Of a DNA stretch of 33,867 bases, positions 19,663-29,599 are shown one piece after another; within the stretch, counting starts at the first letter, position 1, and the number at the start of each line of letters is the position of its first letter. The position numbers and the translations under genes were made by a program. The notes beneath the pieces are model-generated. The model was not told the origin of the DNA, ran no database searches, and saw only the letters and a list, made by a program, of their open reading frames with translations. Source of the DNA: Bacteroidetes bacterium 4572_117 (GTDB lineage Bacteria > Bacteroidota > Bacteroidia > Bacteroidales > NBLH01); the NCBI GenBank assembly GCA_002084525.1, contig NBLH01000005.1, positions 1 to 33,867 of the forward strand, given 5' to 3'.

Positions 19663-19902
19663 TTCAAGTATTGTTAGATTTTGGTTTATAAATATTCGGC
19701 TAAAGTATACAACACTTTACATAAAGACAAGAGAAAAAGTATTTTTTTTTGAAAAATTGTTTAATATTGTTAAAATTCCTTAAAAAAATGACTATAAACC
19801 GTGAATTACAATTATTAATAATACAATTGAAAAAAAATAAGCCCTAATTAATTATGCTTTTTTTGAGCAAGATTGCATAAAATATTTAAATTTGTAAACT
19901 AA

Positions 19903-19955
19903 GAGCTTGTTAAGAAATAACTTTTACATTATAAACATTATTCCTAAACAAGCCC
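19903..19955. repeat. Inverted repeat, 18-nt arms (GAGCTTGTTAAGAAATAA / TTATTCCTAAACAAGCCC)
   Basis: Arms match at 15 of 18 positions after reverse complement. Confidence 0.5.
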
Positions 19956-20055
19956 TATGGTAAAAAAAGGTAGATTGCATCAATAAAAAATACATGTAGT
20001 TAATACCAAATTTAAAAATGTTACGTTGCATTAATCGTAAAGCTTAAACAGAGTT

Positions 20056-20187
20056 TGTCTATAAAGTCCGACTTCTGCGTTGTTGCTCAAAATCTAAATC
20101 CTCAAATACAGTTAGTATTCTGCGGTTTAGACTTATCACACGCCTTGAACTCAAACTTTCTAGCCCAAACTCTCGACTTTATTGACA
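20056..20187. mobile_element. Candidate MITE-like element, about 132 bp with terminal inverted repeats
   Basis: TGTCTATAAAGTC (20056-20068) and GACTTTATTGACA (20175-20187): 12/13 inverted match; no ORF inside. Confidence 0.5.
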
Positions 20188-20268
20188 GATACTAAATAGA
20201 GTGTTTATAGTTTTAAATACCGTATGAAAATTTTTTAATATTAATATTACATAAAAAAATGCTTTGAT

Positions 20269-21324
20269 ATGAAGAAACTGATTTTATTTGTATCCCTTTC
20301 ATTTGTTTTCAATTTTGGTGCTTTTGCCCAAGTTGAAAAAACGGAAACACTGGTTGTTGATGATAATCAGGAAGCAGAACTTGCATATAACAAAGGTATT
20401 ACAAGTTTTCAAAAAAAAGATTACAAAAAAGCGATTACAGGGTTCACTTCTGCAATTGAAAATAAAAAAAGCTTTTATCAAGCTTACTACAACCGAGGTA
20501 GAGCTAAAAGCGAAATGAAAGACTATAAAGGGGCACTTGGTGATTTTAACAAGGCAATTGAACTTAAAAAAGACTATGCAAAGGCATATTTTGGAAGAGG
20601 CATTGCTAAAATATATGCTAAGGATACTACTAAAACAGCAGTATTGGATTTTAGCCAGGCTGCGGTTTTAGGTGAAAAAAACCCAAAACTATTCTATTAT
20701 AGGGGTATTGCAAAATTCCTTAACAAAAATTACCATGGGGCCTTGTCTGATTTTTCGCAAACAATAAAACTTGACACTTTAAATGCTTTTGCATACAATG
20801 AAAGAGGCAGTACAAAAAGGCAACTTAAAAGTTACAAAGCTGCGATTTCTGATTATTTAATGGCGCTAAAACTTGACCCAAAAATGCTAGTTGCCTACGT
20901 AAATATGGGAAGTGCAAAAAAAATGATGAAGGATTATGATGGGGCTGTGGCAGATTATAATACAGCAATAAAGCTAAAGCATGATTACTACATTGCGTAC
21001 AATAACAGGGGGTCGGTTAAATTTGAACAAGAAAAATATGACGAGGCCGAAAAGGATTTTAATAAAGTTATTAGTTTGGAACCCAAATACGCTTTTGCAT
21101 ACAACAACCTAGGCATGGTTTATATGAAACAAAATAAATATGATAAAGCTTTAACAAATTTCAATAAAGCAATTGAACTAAATGCTGATTTTGCCAAGGC
21201 TTTTGCTAACAGAGGAAGTACTAAAGAAATGTTGCTGGATTTTGAAGGGGCTTGTAGCGATTGGAAAAAAGCAGTCGAGCTGGGTATTGAAAATCCTAAA
21301 GAATTTTTAGAAGGATGCAAGTAA
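20269..21324 (+). CDS. Secreted TPR-repeat protein
   Basis: Signal peptide MKKLILFVSLSFVFNFGAFAQ and many TPRs (AYYNRGRAKSEMKDYKGALGDFNKAIELKKDYAKAYFGRG). Confidence 0.93.
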   Translation: MKKLILFVSLSFVFNFGAFAQVEKTETLVVDDNQEAELAYNKGITSFQKKDYKKAITGFTSAIENKKSFYQAYYNRGRAKSEMKDYKGALGDFNKAIELKKDYAKAYFGRGIAKIYAKDTTKTAVLDFSQAAVLGEKNPKLFYYRGIAKFLNKNYHGALSDFSQTIKLDTLNAFAYNERGSTKRQLKSYKAAISDYLMALKLDPKMLVAYVNMGSAKKMMKDYDGAVADYNTAIKLKHDYYIAYNNRGSVKFEQEKYDEAEKDFNKVISLEPKYAFAYNNLGMVYMKQNKYDKALTNFNKAIELNADFAKAFANRGSTKEMLLDFEGACSDWKKAVELGIENPKEFLEGCK

Positions 21325-21396
21325 TTTTGTTGTTATCACAAGCAAATAAATACAATAATAATTAAACACACATAATACGTATTAAAATAATAACCT

Positions 21397-23469
21397 ATGA
21401 ACTCAGTTAAGTTTATTATCGCCATAAGTTTTTTGACATTCATTTTCACTTTCTCTGTTGCCCAGGAAAGAGTCTATATCAAAAAAAAGGAATTTTTTAC
21501 TACAGACGAAGGGTTTAAAGAGGCTTGGAAAAATATTAAAAAAGGCAATTTTCTTTTTTACCAACACCGCCCGGCAAGTTATAAAGATGCAATCCCTTTT
21601 TATAAAGATGCCATTGCATATAACACTGAAAATGCAGAATTAAACCTGATATTGGCCATTTGTTACCTAAGGTCCGACCCAAAAGCCGAGGCTCTTAAAT
21701 ATATTCAAAAAGCAATTGACCAGAAAGAAGATGTTCATGAAAAGGCAAACTTTTTCCTTGCCAGGGCATTACACCATAATCTTGAGTTTGCTAAAGCTAT
21801 TGTTGAATACGATGCATACAAAGAGACCTTAAACGGAAAAAAACTAAAAGAACAATCACCTATTATTGATAAATATATCTCTGAGTGTGAATCCGGAAAA
21901 ATTTTAAAGAAAAAAACAGCAAGGATAATTATCAACAACCTTGGCCCACAAATTAATTCAGCTTTTGATGATTATGGTGCCGTATTATCCTCTGATGGGT
22001 TACGTTTGGTTTTTACTTCACGCAGGGGTGAAAAAGGCGACAGGATAAACCCGATGGATGACAAATATTTTGAAGATATTTACACCTCAGATTTCGTTGA
22101 TAGTGGATGGAAAGAGGCTGAGAACATTGGCAAACCTGTAAATACCGACTGGAATGATGCCGCTGTTGATTTTCTTGATGAAAAAAACATGTTGATTTTT
22201 TATAGAGGCCGTGAACGTGGTGGCGATTTATATACCACATTGTATAAAAAAGGCAAATGGAAAAACATTAACAGCATATCCAATAAAGTAAATTCAAAAA
22301 AATCAAAAGAGTCAGCTATTAGCTTCAACGCAGATGGTACCACTATGTATTTTGTAAGCAATATGGATGACGATAGTTTCGGTGGCAAGGATATATATTA
22401 CTGTATTTTAGACGATAAAGGTAAAAAATGGTCAAAACCCATAAATATTGGGGATGATATTAATTCAGAATTTGATGAAGAATCTGTATTTATCAGCCCG
22501 GATGAAAAAACCATTTACTTTAGTTCAAAAGGGCATAACACAATGGGGGGCTATGATATTTTTATTTCTGAATATAAATACGATTCATGGACAACACCAG
22601 TAAATTTAGGGCTGCCGATTAATACTGCCGACGATGACCTTTTTATGACAATATTACCAAATGCACGCGATGCATACTTTTCGGCAATAAGAAAAGAAGG
22701 CTTTGGCAGTTTTGATATTTACCATGCAACAATATTAGGCCCCGAAAAACCTTTGTTACTGACAAACGAGGATGAATTGCTTGCCGGTATCGCTACCCCG
22801 ATAGAAGAGTCGTTTATTGAAGAATCGATGAAAATTAGCTACACCAGGATGACAATTGTTAAAGGTAGCGTTACTGATTTTAATACAGGGACCCCATTAG
22901 CATCAACAATAGAACTGGTTGATAATGCAACCGGTAAACTAATCAAAAAAACAACATCGAACAAAAACACAGGTTCGTACCTTATAAGTTTGCCATCGGG
23001 TAAAGATTATGGGTTTTCGGCCAATACCGATGGTTACATGTTCCATTCAGAGAATTTTGTTGTGCCTGAAGCACAGGACTATAAAGAAATATTTAAAGAC
23101 ATTAAATTACAACCGATAACACCGGGGTCAAAAATTATTTTACATAATACTTTCTTTGAAACAGCTAAATCGACACTAAGGACAGAGTCTTTTTCTGAAT
23201 TGAACAGGTTGGCAAAAATGTTTGAAAAATCCCCTAACTTAGTTATTGAAATTTCGGGACATACAGATAGCCGGGGATCAAGATCTGCAAATCAGCGTTT
23301 ATCGGTTGCTAGGGCAAAATCAGTGGTCGATTATCTTAAAGCCCAAGGTGTTAAAGCTGCAAACCTTAAGGCGGTAGGTTATAATTTCAAGTTTCCTGTG
23401 GCATCAAATAAAACAAAAGAAGGCCGCCAAAAAAACAGGAGGGTCGAGGCTAAGGTTTTAAGCAATTAA
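21397..23469 (+). CDS. OmpA-family protein with TPR, PD40 propeller and carboxypeptidase-regulatory-like domains (PorE-like architecture)
   Basis: Repeats such as DDYGAVLSSDGLRLVFTSRR, FNADGTTMYFVSNMDDDSFGGKDIY, FISPDEKTIYFSSKGHNTMGGYDIF; VKGSVTDFNTGTPLASTIELVD; OmpA motif VIEISGHTDSRGSRSANQRLSVARAKSVVDYLKAQGV...GRQKNRRVE. Confidence 0.94.
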   Translation: MNSVKFIIAISFLTFIFTFSVAQERVYIKKKEFFTTDEGFKEAWKNIKKGNFLFYQHRPASYKDAIPFYKDAIAYNTENAELNLILAICYLRSDPKAEALKYIQKAIDQKEDVHEKANFFLARALHHNLEFAKAIVEYDAYKETLNGKKLKEQSPIIDKYISECESGKILKKKTARIIINNLGPQINSAFDDYGAVLSSDGLRLVFTSRRGEKGDRINPMDDKYFEDIYTSDFVDSGWKEAENIGKPVNTDWNDAAVDFLDEKNMLIFYRGRERGGDLYTTLYKKGKWKNINSISNKVNSKKSKESAISFNADGTTMYFVSNMDDDSFGGKDIYYCILDDKGKKWSKPINIGDDINSEFDEESVFISPDEKTIYFSSKGHNTMGGYDIFISEYKYDSWTTPVNLGLPINTADDDLFMTILPNARDAYFSAIRKEGFGSFDIYHATILGPEKPLLLTNEDELLAGIATPIEESFIEESMKISYTRMTIVKGSVTDFNTGTPLASTIELVDNATGKLIKKTTSNKNTGSYLISLPSGKDYGFSANTDGYMFHSENFVVPEAQDYKEIFKDIKLQPITPGSKIILHNTFFETAKSTLRTESFSELNRLAKMFEKSPNLVIEISGHTDSRGSRSANQRLSVARAKSVVDYLKAQGVKAANLKAVGYNFKFPVASNKTKEGRQKNRRVEAKVLSN

Positions 23470-23475
23470 GTAAAT

Positions 23476-24444
23476 ATGGTATCACCTGACACATCACGTA
23501 AAATTTCGCTTGCCCCATTACAAGGTATTACTGATTATCATTTCAGGAATGCTTTCAATACGCATTTTATTAGGATTGATAAAGCATATACGCCTTTTTT
23601 AAGGTTGGATAAGGGGGATATTAAAAAATCGCAAATAAAGGATGTTTTACCTGAGAATAACAAAGGTTTACATTTGATACCCCAAATACTGACAAATTCT
23701 GTTGACGAATTTATTTATTTCTCGAAATATTTATCCGATTTAAATTATAAGGAAATAAATTGGAACTTGGGTTGCCCTTTCCCGATGATTACAAAACGGC
23801 AAATGGGTTCAGGCTTGTTGCCATTTCCTGAAAAAATAGAACATATCCTCGAAAAAGTACTGGATATTATCCCAACAAAAGTTTCTATTAAAATGCGTTT
23901 GGGATACGAAAACGATGGCGATATCCTTAAAATTTTACCTATTCTTGATAAATTCCCCCTATCAGAAATAATAATACATGCCAGGGTGGGAAAACAAATG
24001 TATAAGGGTAAACCCAATATAGAGGCTTTTGAAAAGTGTGTGGGTTTAAGTTCGCATAATATTTGTTATAATGGCGATATTGACAGTGTAGCGACTTTTG
24101 ATAAATTAAACAAACAGTTTAAAAATATCAATAATTGGATGATTGGCAGGCCTGCCATTTCAAACCCATTTTTAATTGAAGAAATAAAAGAGGGGAAAAC
24201 AATTAGTGCCTCTGAAAAATTAGAAAGGTTCAGCAGCTTGCATTCATATTTGTATGAGCAACTAACAGGCAATTTATCGGGGCCCGGTCATACTTTAAGC
24301 AAAATGACCCATTACTGGGAATATTTTTCAAAATCTTTTTCAAATAGCCGAAAAGTGTATAAAAAAATTAAAAAAACGAACACTTTTAGCAAATTTGAAG
24401 AAAACATACACGATATTTTTAATAACGAAGAGTGGGTTGCATAA
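23476..24444 (+). CDS. tRNA-dihydrouridine synthase family protein
   Basis: LAPLQGITDYHFRNAF, EINWNLGCPFPMITKRQMGSGLLPFPEKIEHIL, KVSIKMRLGY, IIIHARVGKQMYKGKP, CYNGDIDS, WMIGRPAISNPFLIEEI. Confidence 0.92.
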   Translation: MVSPDTSRKISLAPLQGITDYHFRNAFNTHFIRIDKAYTPFLRLDKGDIKKSQIKDVLPENNKGLHLIPQILTNSVDEFIYFSKYLSDLNYKEINWNLGCPFPMITKRQMGSGLLPFPEKIEHILEKVLDIIPTKVSIKMRLGYENDGDILKILPILDKFPLSEIIIHARVGKQMYKGKPNIEAFEKCVGLSSHNICYNGDIDSVATFDKLNKQFKNINNWMIGRPAISNPFLIEEIKEGKTISASEKLERFSSLHSYLYEQLTGNLSGPGHTLSKMTHYWEYFSKSFSNSRKVYKKIKKTNTFSKFEENIHDIFNNEEWVA

Positions 24445-24668
24445 AATCAGACATCTTTACTTATCATAAACTGTACTGTCATACATTGACCATTTTCCTT
24501 ATCTAAAATTTATGGTCATTAGTATATTAGTCATTGGCCATTAGGTTGTTATATGCTACTTTCAATGACTAATGACCAATTTCTAATGACTTTTAACGAC
24601 GACTCTATTTTATAAACAAAACCCATAACGTATTTATAATCTGTTTATACGGCAGAAATTTTGAACTT

Positions 24669-25372
24669 TCACCAGCCGATCAAATTGCCTTTTACTGTGG
24701 TATTTACTTGTTTTTCAACATCAAATGTAAAAATATTTTCGGGTTTTGATAAACGTACAAGCATAACTTCTTGTATTTTACTGAAACCTTTTTTCCCATT
24801 CCTGAATATTGTACCAGTGCAAAATTATTACCATACCCATCAGCATTCCAATTGCCCCAAAACTTTATACCATCTTCGCGCCTGCCGTTATCAAGCTCCT
24901 GCATCCTTATAGCTTCGTGCCTTTCTTTTGATAAAACATGTGGTTTGTTCCCATACATCAGGTTTAAGCTTTCAATAAACACCGAATACGACGAACCGCT
25001 ACAATAACTGGTTTTGCGGGGTGCCTGTAACAATTTATTGCCAAAAAGTTCAATATTATATCCTATTGGCGACTCAGGCGGGTCGGCCTTTATGCCAATA
25101 AAATATCCGCCGCCATCCATTGCAGAAGATTGTACCAAATCAATAGCCCTAAGAACATAAACATTATATCCGGAAACATATTTCCCAAACAATTTTGCAT
25201 GTTGGGTATGATAATTTCCATTCAACAAATCTTCTTTTTTAAGGATAAGCCTTGTCCCATCATCTTTTGTAACAGCTAAATTTTCATTATCTGTTTTTTG
25301 GTTTTCGCAAGCAAATATTACAAGTAAAAATAACATAAATACAAGTTTTGACCTATTAATTGTTTTATTCAT
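24669..25372 (-). CDS. Putative lipoprotein of unknown function with a frameshift at A AAA AAG (24788-24794); 0-frame product ends at 24704, -1 frame product at 24669
   Basis: MNKTINRSKLVFMLFLLVIFACENQKTD lipobox-like N-terminus. The -1 frame continues GFSKIQEVMLVRLSKPENIFTFDVEKQVNTTVKGNLIGW*, more protein-like than the 0-frame tail. Confidence 0.7.
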
Positions 25373-25404
25373 AACTTTTTGTTTAATATTTTATTTTTGA
25401 TTAA

Positions 25405-25638
25405 TCACTTCGGTTTGCCCTGGGTGAAAAAGTTCAGAGTTATCATCCCTTTTCGTACATTTTCTTTGTCTTCAATAGCAGAACATATTTCTGGATTTTC
25501 GGCTATCTGACTAAGCAATTTATCTGTTTTTTGTACAAATTTTTTAGCACTGGCTTCCGACCACTTCTCTTCAAGGTATTTTACTATTTTGTCGAAACTT
25601 TTCTCAGCCCTCTTCGTCCACTGTATTTTTAGAGCCAT
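25405..25638 (-). CDS. RelE/ParE-family toxin, apparently shortened by an internal deletion
   Basis: MALKIQWTKRAEKSFDKIVKYLEEKWSEASAKKFVQKTDKLLSQIAENPEICSAIEDKENVRKGMIT then directly LNFFTQGKPK*; family members usually have about 20 more residues here. Confidence 0.8.
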   Translation of the reverse strand: MALKIQWTKRAEKSFDKIVKYLEEKWSEASAKKFVQKTDKLLSQIAENPEICSAIEDKENVRKGMITLNFFTQGKPK

Positions 25639-25856
25639 TTTTGATATTTTTTTATTACCTTTTCGTGCGATACAATTTCACCATTTTCGGCTTGTTCAAG
25701 TCCTTCCTCAATTTCCTCTTTCAAAGCAGCTGGCAGGTCGGCCCATTTTTCGATCTTACTTGTAGGCGCATGTTGATGGGTAATCATTACATAAATAGCT
25801 TTTAGAAGGGTTTCATTTTCCATTTCTTCTTTTCTTTTAAATATTCCAAAGGCCAC
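25629..25856 (-). CDS. Putative antitoxin partner of the downstream RelE/ParE toxin
   Basis: 75-aa ORF overlapping the toxin start by 10 nt; probable start at internal ATG (MENETLLKAIYVMITHQHAP). Confidence 0.7.
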   Translation of the reverse strand: MAFGIFKRKEEMENETLLKAIYVMITHQHAPTSKIEKWADLPAALKEEIEEGLEQAENGEIVSHEKVIKKYQKWL

Positions 25857-26351
25857 TGTTTATTGTATATTTAGCCTATTTGTTACGGAATACCAACCAA
25901 TCCCTTAATTTGCATTAATCACCAAAAAAACATATATCACCATACAAAAACAACTCCTAACAACCCCTATAAAAAAAGAAATTCCTTATGCCTGAATATG
26001 ACCCCAAACCCCTGAAAAAGGGGCTTTACCTCACAACAAAATAATCAACCCTAAACAATGATTAAACTATTAATTATTAAACTGAGAACTAAAGTCCCCT
26101 ATTGGAGCCTGTTCCGCTACTGCGGAGGGATTTTGGGGTGTTTTAAATACCTGCCGATTTTTTAATTTTATAATGAATATACTTTGATTAATGCAATAGT
26201 GCAAAGTTTTTACAAATACAGGCATAACCTGTTTCGTCTTTTAAGGGAAGCCTGTTTAAATATATCCGACGAAGGTAAAACCTTAGCCGAACGACACCGC
26301 TTTTTTATCCCTGCTTAACGGGGGTTGCCCTTAATCCAATTTTTAAATAAG

Positions 26352-29300
26352 TTATTTTCTTGTATTTGAAATATTAAAGTTTGAAAGGTAATCTATAAAT
26401 TTTCTGAAACTGTTGAATAATAGCATTACGTACATTAGTAAAATACTTAGCCATATTACTATCATATTAAACAAAAGCGTAGATATTTCTATACCAAAAA
26501 GGTATTTTTTTGATGTATAAAAGTGGGCACGCCCATATTCTGTTTCAGGTTTTTTGAATATCGGGTCTTTCATCTGTATTAAACGGTGGTCTTCTGTTTC
26601 TACAATCTTTTTAATATCCGATTTGTTTAAAACAAATGTCGCTAATTGCTTATTGTAATAGTCTTTTTTTAAGGTAGCTACTGCTTCGCTGCTTCCCATT
26701 TGTTCTACTAAATTTAAGTAAATTTTATCTTTTATTTGATTAGCCTTGTTTTGCCGCTGCCTTAAGTATTGTTTCAGCTTATCGATATAAATTGTTGCCG
26801 CTTCTGCTGTTTTGCTATTATAATTTTCAGGCGTTAAATCCTCAATATCAACAAATTGAATGTTTTTCACCATTCTGTTCAAAATTAAAAATTCATTTGA
26901 AATCAATAGTAAATCATTTTCCATTCGTTCTTTGTCGCCGCCATTTTTCTTGATTTTTAAGCTACGGTCAACCCTCGATTGCAACTCGGGTAAAAGAAAC
27001 ATCGATTTATACGAAACACTGCTTATTTCTTCATCTACCTTAAAAAAATGTTTTTCGTATTGGTTATTCTTAAACTGTTCAACCGCCATGGCTTCGTATG
27101 CCCAACGCGAAATCATTAAATCGCCAATTACCGGGACATATTTAACTGTTGTAACACTTTTATGTAGTTTGTTAAAATTAACCATTACCCCACTAAACAG
27201 CAATTGGGGCACAATTATAAACGGAATAGTTATATATATGGTTACCACAGAGTTTAATGCCGACGATATATTCAACCCGATAAGGTTTGCCGCTGCCATT
27301 GTTGAAAAAAGCACAGCAAAATGGCTCATTGTCATCCATTTTATCTCTAAAACCAAATTACCGACCAAAACAAACGAAAGCGACTGTATGGCAGACATAA
27401 CAAAAAGCACAACAATTTTTGAGTTCAGGTAGCTCATCCAACTGAGGTTAAGAAACGACTCGCGCATCAGTATCCTGCGGTCTTTTATAATCTCTTCGGC
27501 ACTTACCGTAAGCCCAATAAACATTGCGACTATTACACTCATAAAAAGGTAAGCTGGGATATTTTCGTTTTCGCTGAACAAATATTGTGAAGGGTTTTCA
27601 GCAGTACCAAAAATGTATTTTGTAAAAAACCCTAAAATAATTGCCAATAAAGGTGCCTCAAAAAAATTAATCAGCAAATATTGTTTATTTGTTAGTTTCG
27701 ACAATATATTCCTTATGCTAAATATTTTGAATTGTTTAAACTTTGCCGGGATTTTAAAAGAGTTTTGCGGTAAGTCCAGTTTTTCTTTTTGTTCAGGCAG
27801 TTTAATTTTACCATCTATTTTTTCTAAGTATAATTTATACCATTCTTTTGGGCTTACTTTTCGTATCCTACTTAGCTTCCCATACTCATTAACTATCTTA
27901 GCTTCAAGTATTTGCAATGATTGCTCAGCATTTACGTTACCACAGGTAATGCATTCGCTTTCGTCGGCGTTTACATGCTTGCTTGCTTGTTTAAAATACA
28001 CAACCGCATCAATAGGGTTTCCGTAATATACAGGGTGGCCACCTTTATCAAGTATCAACAAACGGTCAAATAGTTTATAAATATCGGACGATGGCTGATG
28101 GATGTTTACAATAACCAATTTCCCTTTTAAGGTTTGCTCTTTAAGCAGGCTCATTACAATTTCTGAGTCTTGCGACGATAAGCCAGAAGTAGGTTCATCA
28201 ACAATTAAAATTGAAGGTTCGCGCATTAGCTCAAGGGCAATATTTAGCCTTTTGCGTTGCCCGCCGCTAATAAATTTATTTAATGGCCCACCAACTGTAA
28301 GGCTTTTGGTCTCAAGCAGATCAAGATCTGTTAAAATATCTTCAACAACAAGTTTAATTTCTTCCTCGGTAAAATTTGTAAAACAAAGCTTTGCATTATA
28401 ATAAAGGTTTTGATAAACTGTAAGCTCTTCAATCAATAAATCATCTTGTGGCACAAAACCAAGCACCCCGGCAAGTTGTTCCTTATCGTCGTGTAAATCG
28501 TACCCGTTTATTGTAATTTTTCCCGAGTTAAGCGCAAAATTTCCATTTAGTACGTTTAGCAATGTTGATTTACCAACACCGCTCCCCCCCATTATTCCTA
28601 TTAAATGGCCCGATTCTTCAGAAAAGCTAAAGCGTTGGATACCATTTTCGCTGTTTTTGAAACGGAATTCGATATTATTGGCTGTTAAAACAATTTTTGC
28701 CTTGCCTTGTTCATGTATAAATTTTCCGGCAACATCGCTGTAATAAACAGAATTTATACGCCCGCCCTTAATAACAGAACCATTATCGAAAACATAAGCA
28801 CGTTTTGGTATGATATTCATTGAGTTCAGATACAAAACATCATCGCCATGGTAGTTTAACACATAAGTATTGGTGCTTTCGATATGTAAAATTACAATTT
28901 GCCCATTTATGTTTTTGTCTTCGATATGCCTATATGCATTCGCTTGCCCTAAAACTTCGGTATTTTTTATTTGCTTGGCATTTTTTTCGCTTTCATATTC
29001 ATCTATACTACTTATTAATAATATCCTTTTATTTTCTTTTATAAATTCAATCCCATCGATTATAACTGCCTTAAGGTTAAGATATTCCTTTTCGTTAATA
29101 TTAAAAGTCCCGGCAACGGTTTGTACAAAATCGAGTTCTTTTTCGGTAATAATAAAATCTTCGTTAATAAATTCCAACAAACGTATCAATACTATTATTT
29201 TATCGCCCTGCTCAAGTTGTTCATTAATTTCATGACAAATCTTTAATACCTTTACAGAATTAAGCGATGTCCTTTTACGCTCATTCCTATCGTTTTTTTT

Positions 29301-29489
29301 GTCTTTTTTATGATGTATCATTAAAAAATCATCGAAAAGCTTGAGGTATTCCTTAACAAGTTTCCTATTTAATTGCAAGGATAAATACGATTCAACAATT
29401 TTCCTGGCATTTTGAGAAACTCCTTCGGTATTCACATTTGCAACTATTGCAAAAAGTTTCATCAAGGCACGTAAAATAGATTCGTTCAT
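26352..29489 (-). CDS. Large ABC transporter, ABCG-like ATPase fused to ABC2-type permease, with long N-terminal region
   Basis: Walker A IGIMGGSGVGKSTLLNVLNG, signature ISGGQRKRLNIALELMREPSILIVDEPTSGLSSQDSE, several TM segments in the C-terminal half. Confidence 0.93.
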   Translation of the reverse strand: MNESILRALMKLFAIVANVNTEGVSQNARKIVESYLSLQLNRKLVKEYLKLFDDFLMIHHKKDKKNDRNERKRTSLNSVKVLKICHEINEQLEQGDKIIVLIRLLEFINEDFIITEKELDFVQTVAGTFNINEKEYLNLKAVIIDGIEFIKENKRILLISSIDEYESEKNAKQIKNTEVLGQANAYRHIEDKNINGQIVILHIESTNTYVLNYHGDDVLYLNSMNIIPKRAYVFDNGSVIKGGRINSVYYSDVAGKFIHEQGKAKIVLTANNIEFRFKNSENGIQRFSFSEESGHLIGIMGGSGVGKSTLLNVLNGNFALNSGKITINGYDLHDDKEQLAGVLGFVPQDDLLIEELTVYQNLYYNAKLCFTNFTEEEIKLVVEDILTDLDLLETKSLTVGGPLNKFISGGQRKRLNIALELMREPSILIVDEPTSGLSSQDSEIVMSLLKEQTLKGKLVIVNIHQPSSDIYKLFDRLLILDKGGHPVYYGNPIDAVVYFKQASKHVNADESECITCGNVNAEQSLQILEAKIVNEYGKLSRIRKVSPKEWYKLYLEKIDGKIKLPEQKEKLDLPQNSFKIPAKFKQFKIFSIRNILSKLTNKQYLLINFFEAPLLAIILGFFTKYIFGTAENPSQYLFSENENIPAYLFMSVIVAMFIGLTVSAEEIIKDRRILMRESFLNLSWMSYLNSKIVVLFVMSAIQSLSFVLVGNLVLEIKWMTMSHFAVLFSTMAAANLIGLNISSALNSVVTIYITIPFIIVPQLLFSGVMVNFNKLHKSVTTVKYVPVIGDLMISRWAYEAMAVEQFKNNQYEKHFFKVDEEISSVSYKSMFLLPELQSRVDRSLKIKKNGGDKERMENDLLLISNEFLILNRMVKNIQFVDIEDLTPENYNSKTAEAATIYIDKLKQYLRQRQNKANQIKDKIYLNLVEQMGSSEAVATLKKDYYNKQLATFVLNKSDIKKIVETEDHRLIQMKDPIFKKPETEYGRAHFYTSKKYLFGIEISTLLFNMIVIWLSILLMYVMLLFNSFRKFIDYLSNFNISNTRK

Positions 29490-29599
29490 TTGGCTAAAAT
29501 AATTTGATAAAATTTGAACCTGTTTTCAATATAATTGCAAAAAAAGGAACACGATAACCATGCTCCTTTTATTTTGAAAAACACTAAATAGTTACTTTT

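Noticed and set aside
26020-26145. GGGG/CCCC-rich segments (CCCCAAACCCCTGAAAAAGGGGC, AGTCCCCTATTGG...GGGATTTTGGGGTG) as a mobile element
   Set aside because: Resemble common degenerate Bacteroidota intergenic sequence, but I could not define ends or a second copy in the window.
26860-27432. 190-aa + strand ORF (and 27613-28026, 28102-28401, 28820-29044, 28870-29235)
   Set aside because: Antisense to the clearly coding ABC transporter gene; no recognisable domains.
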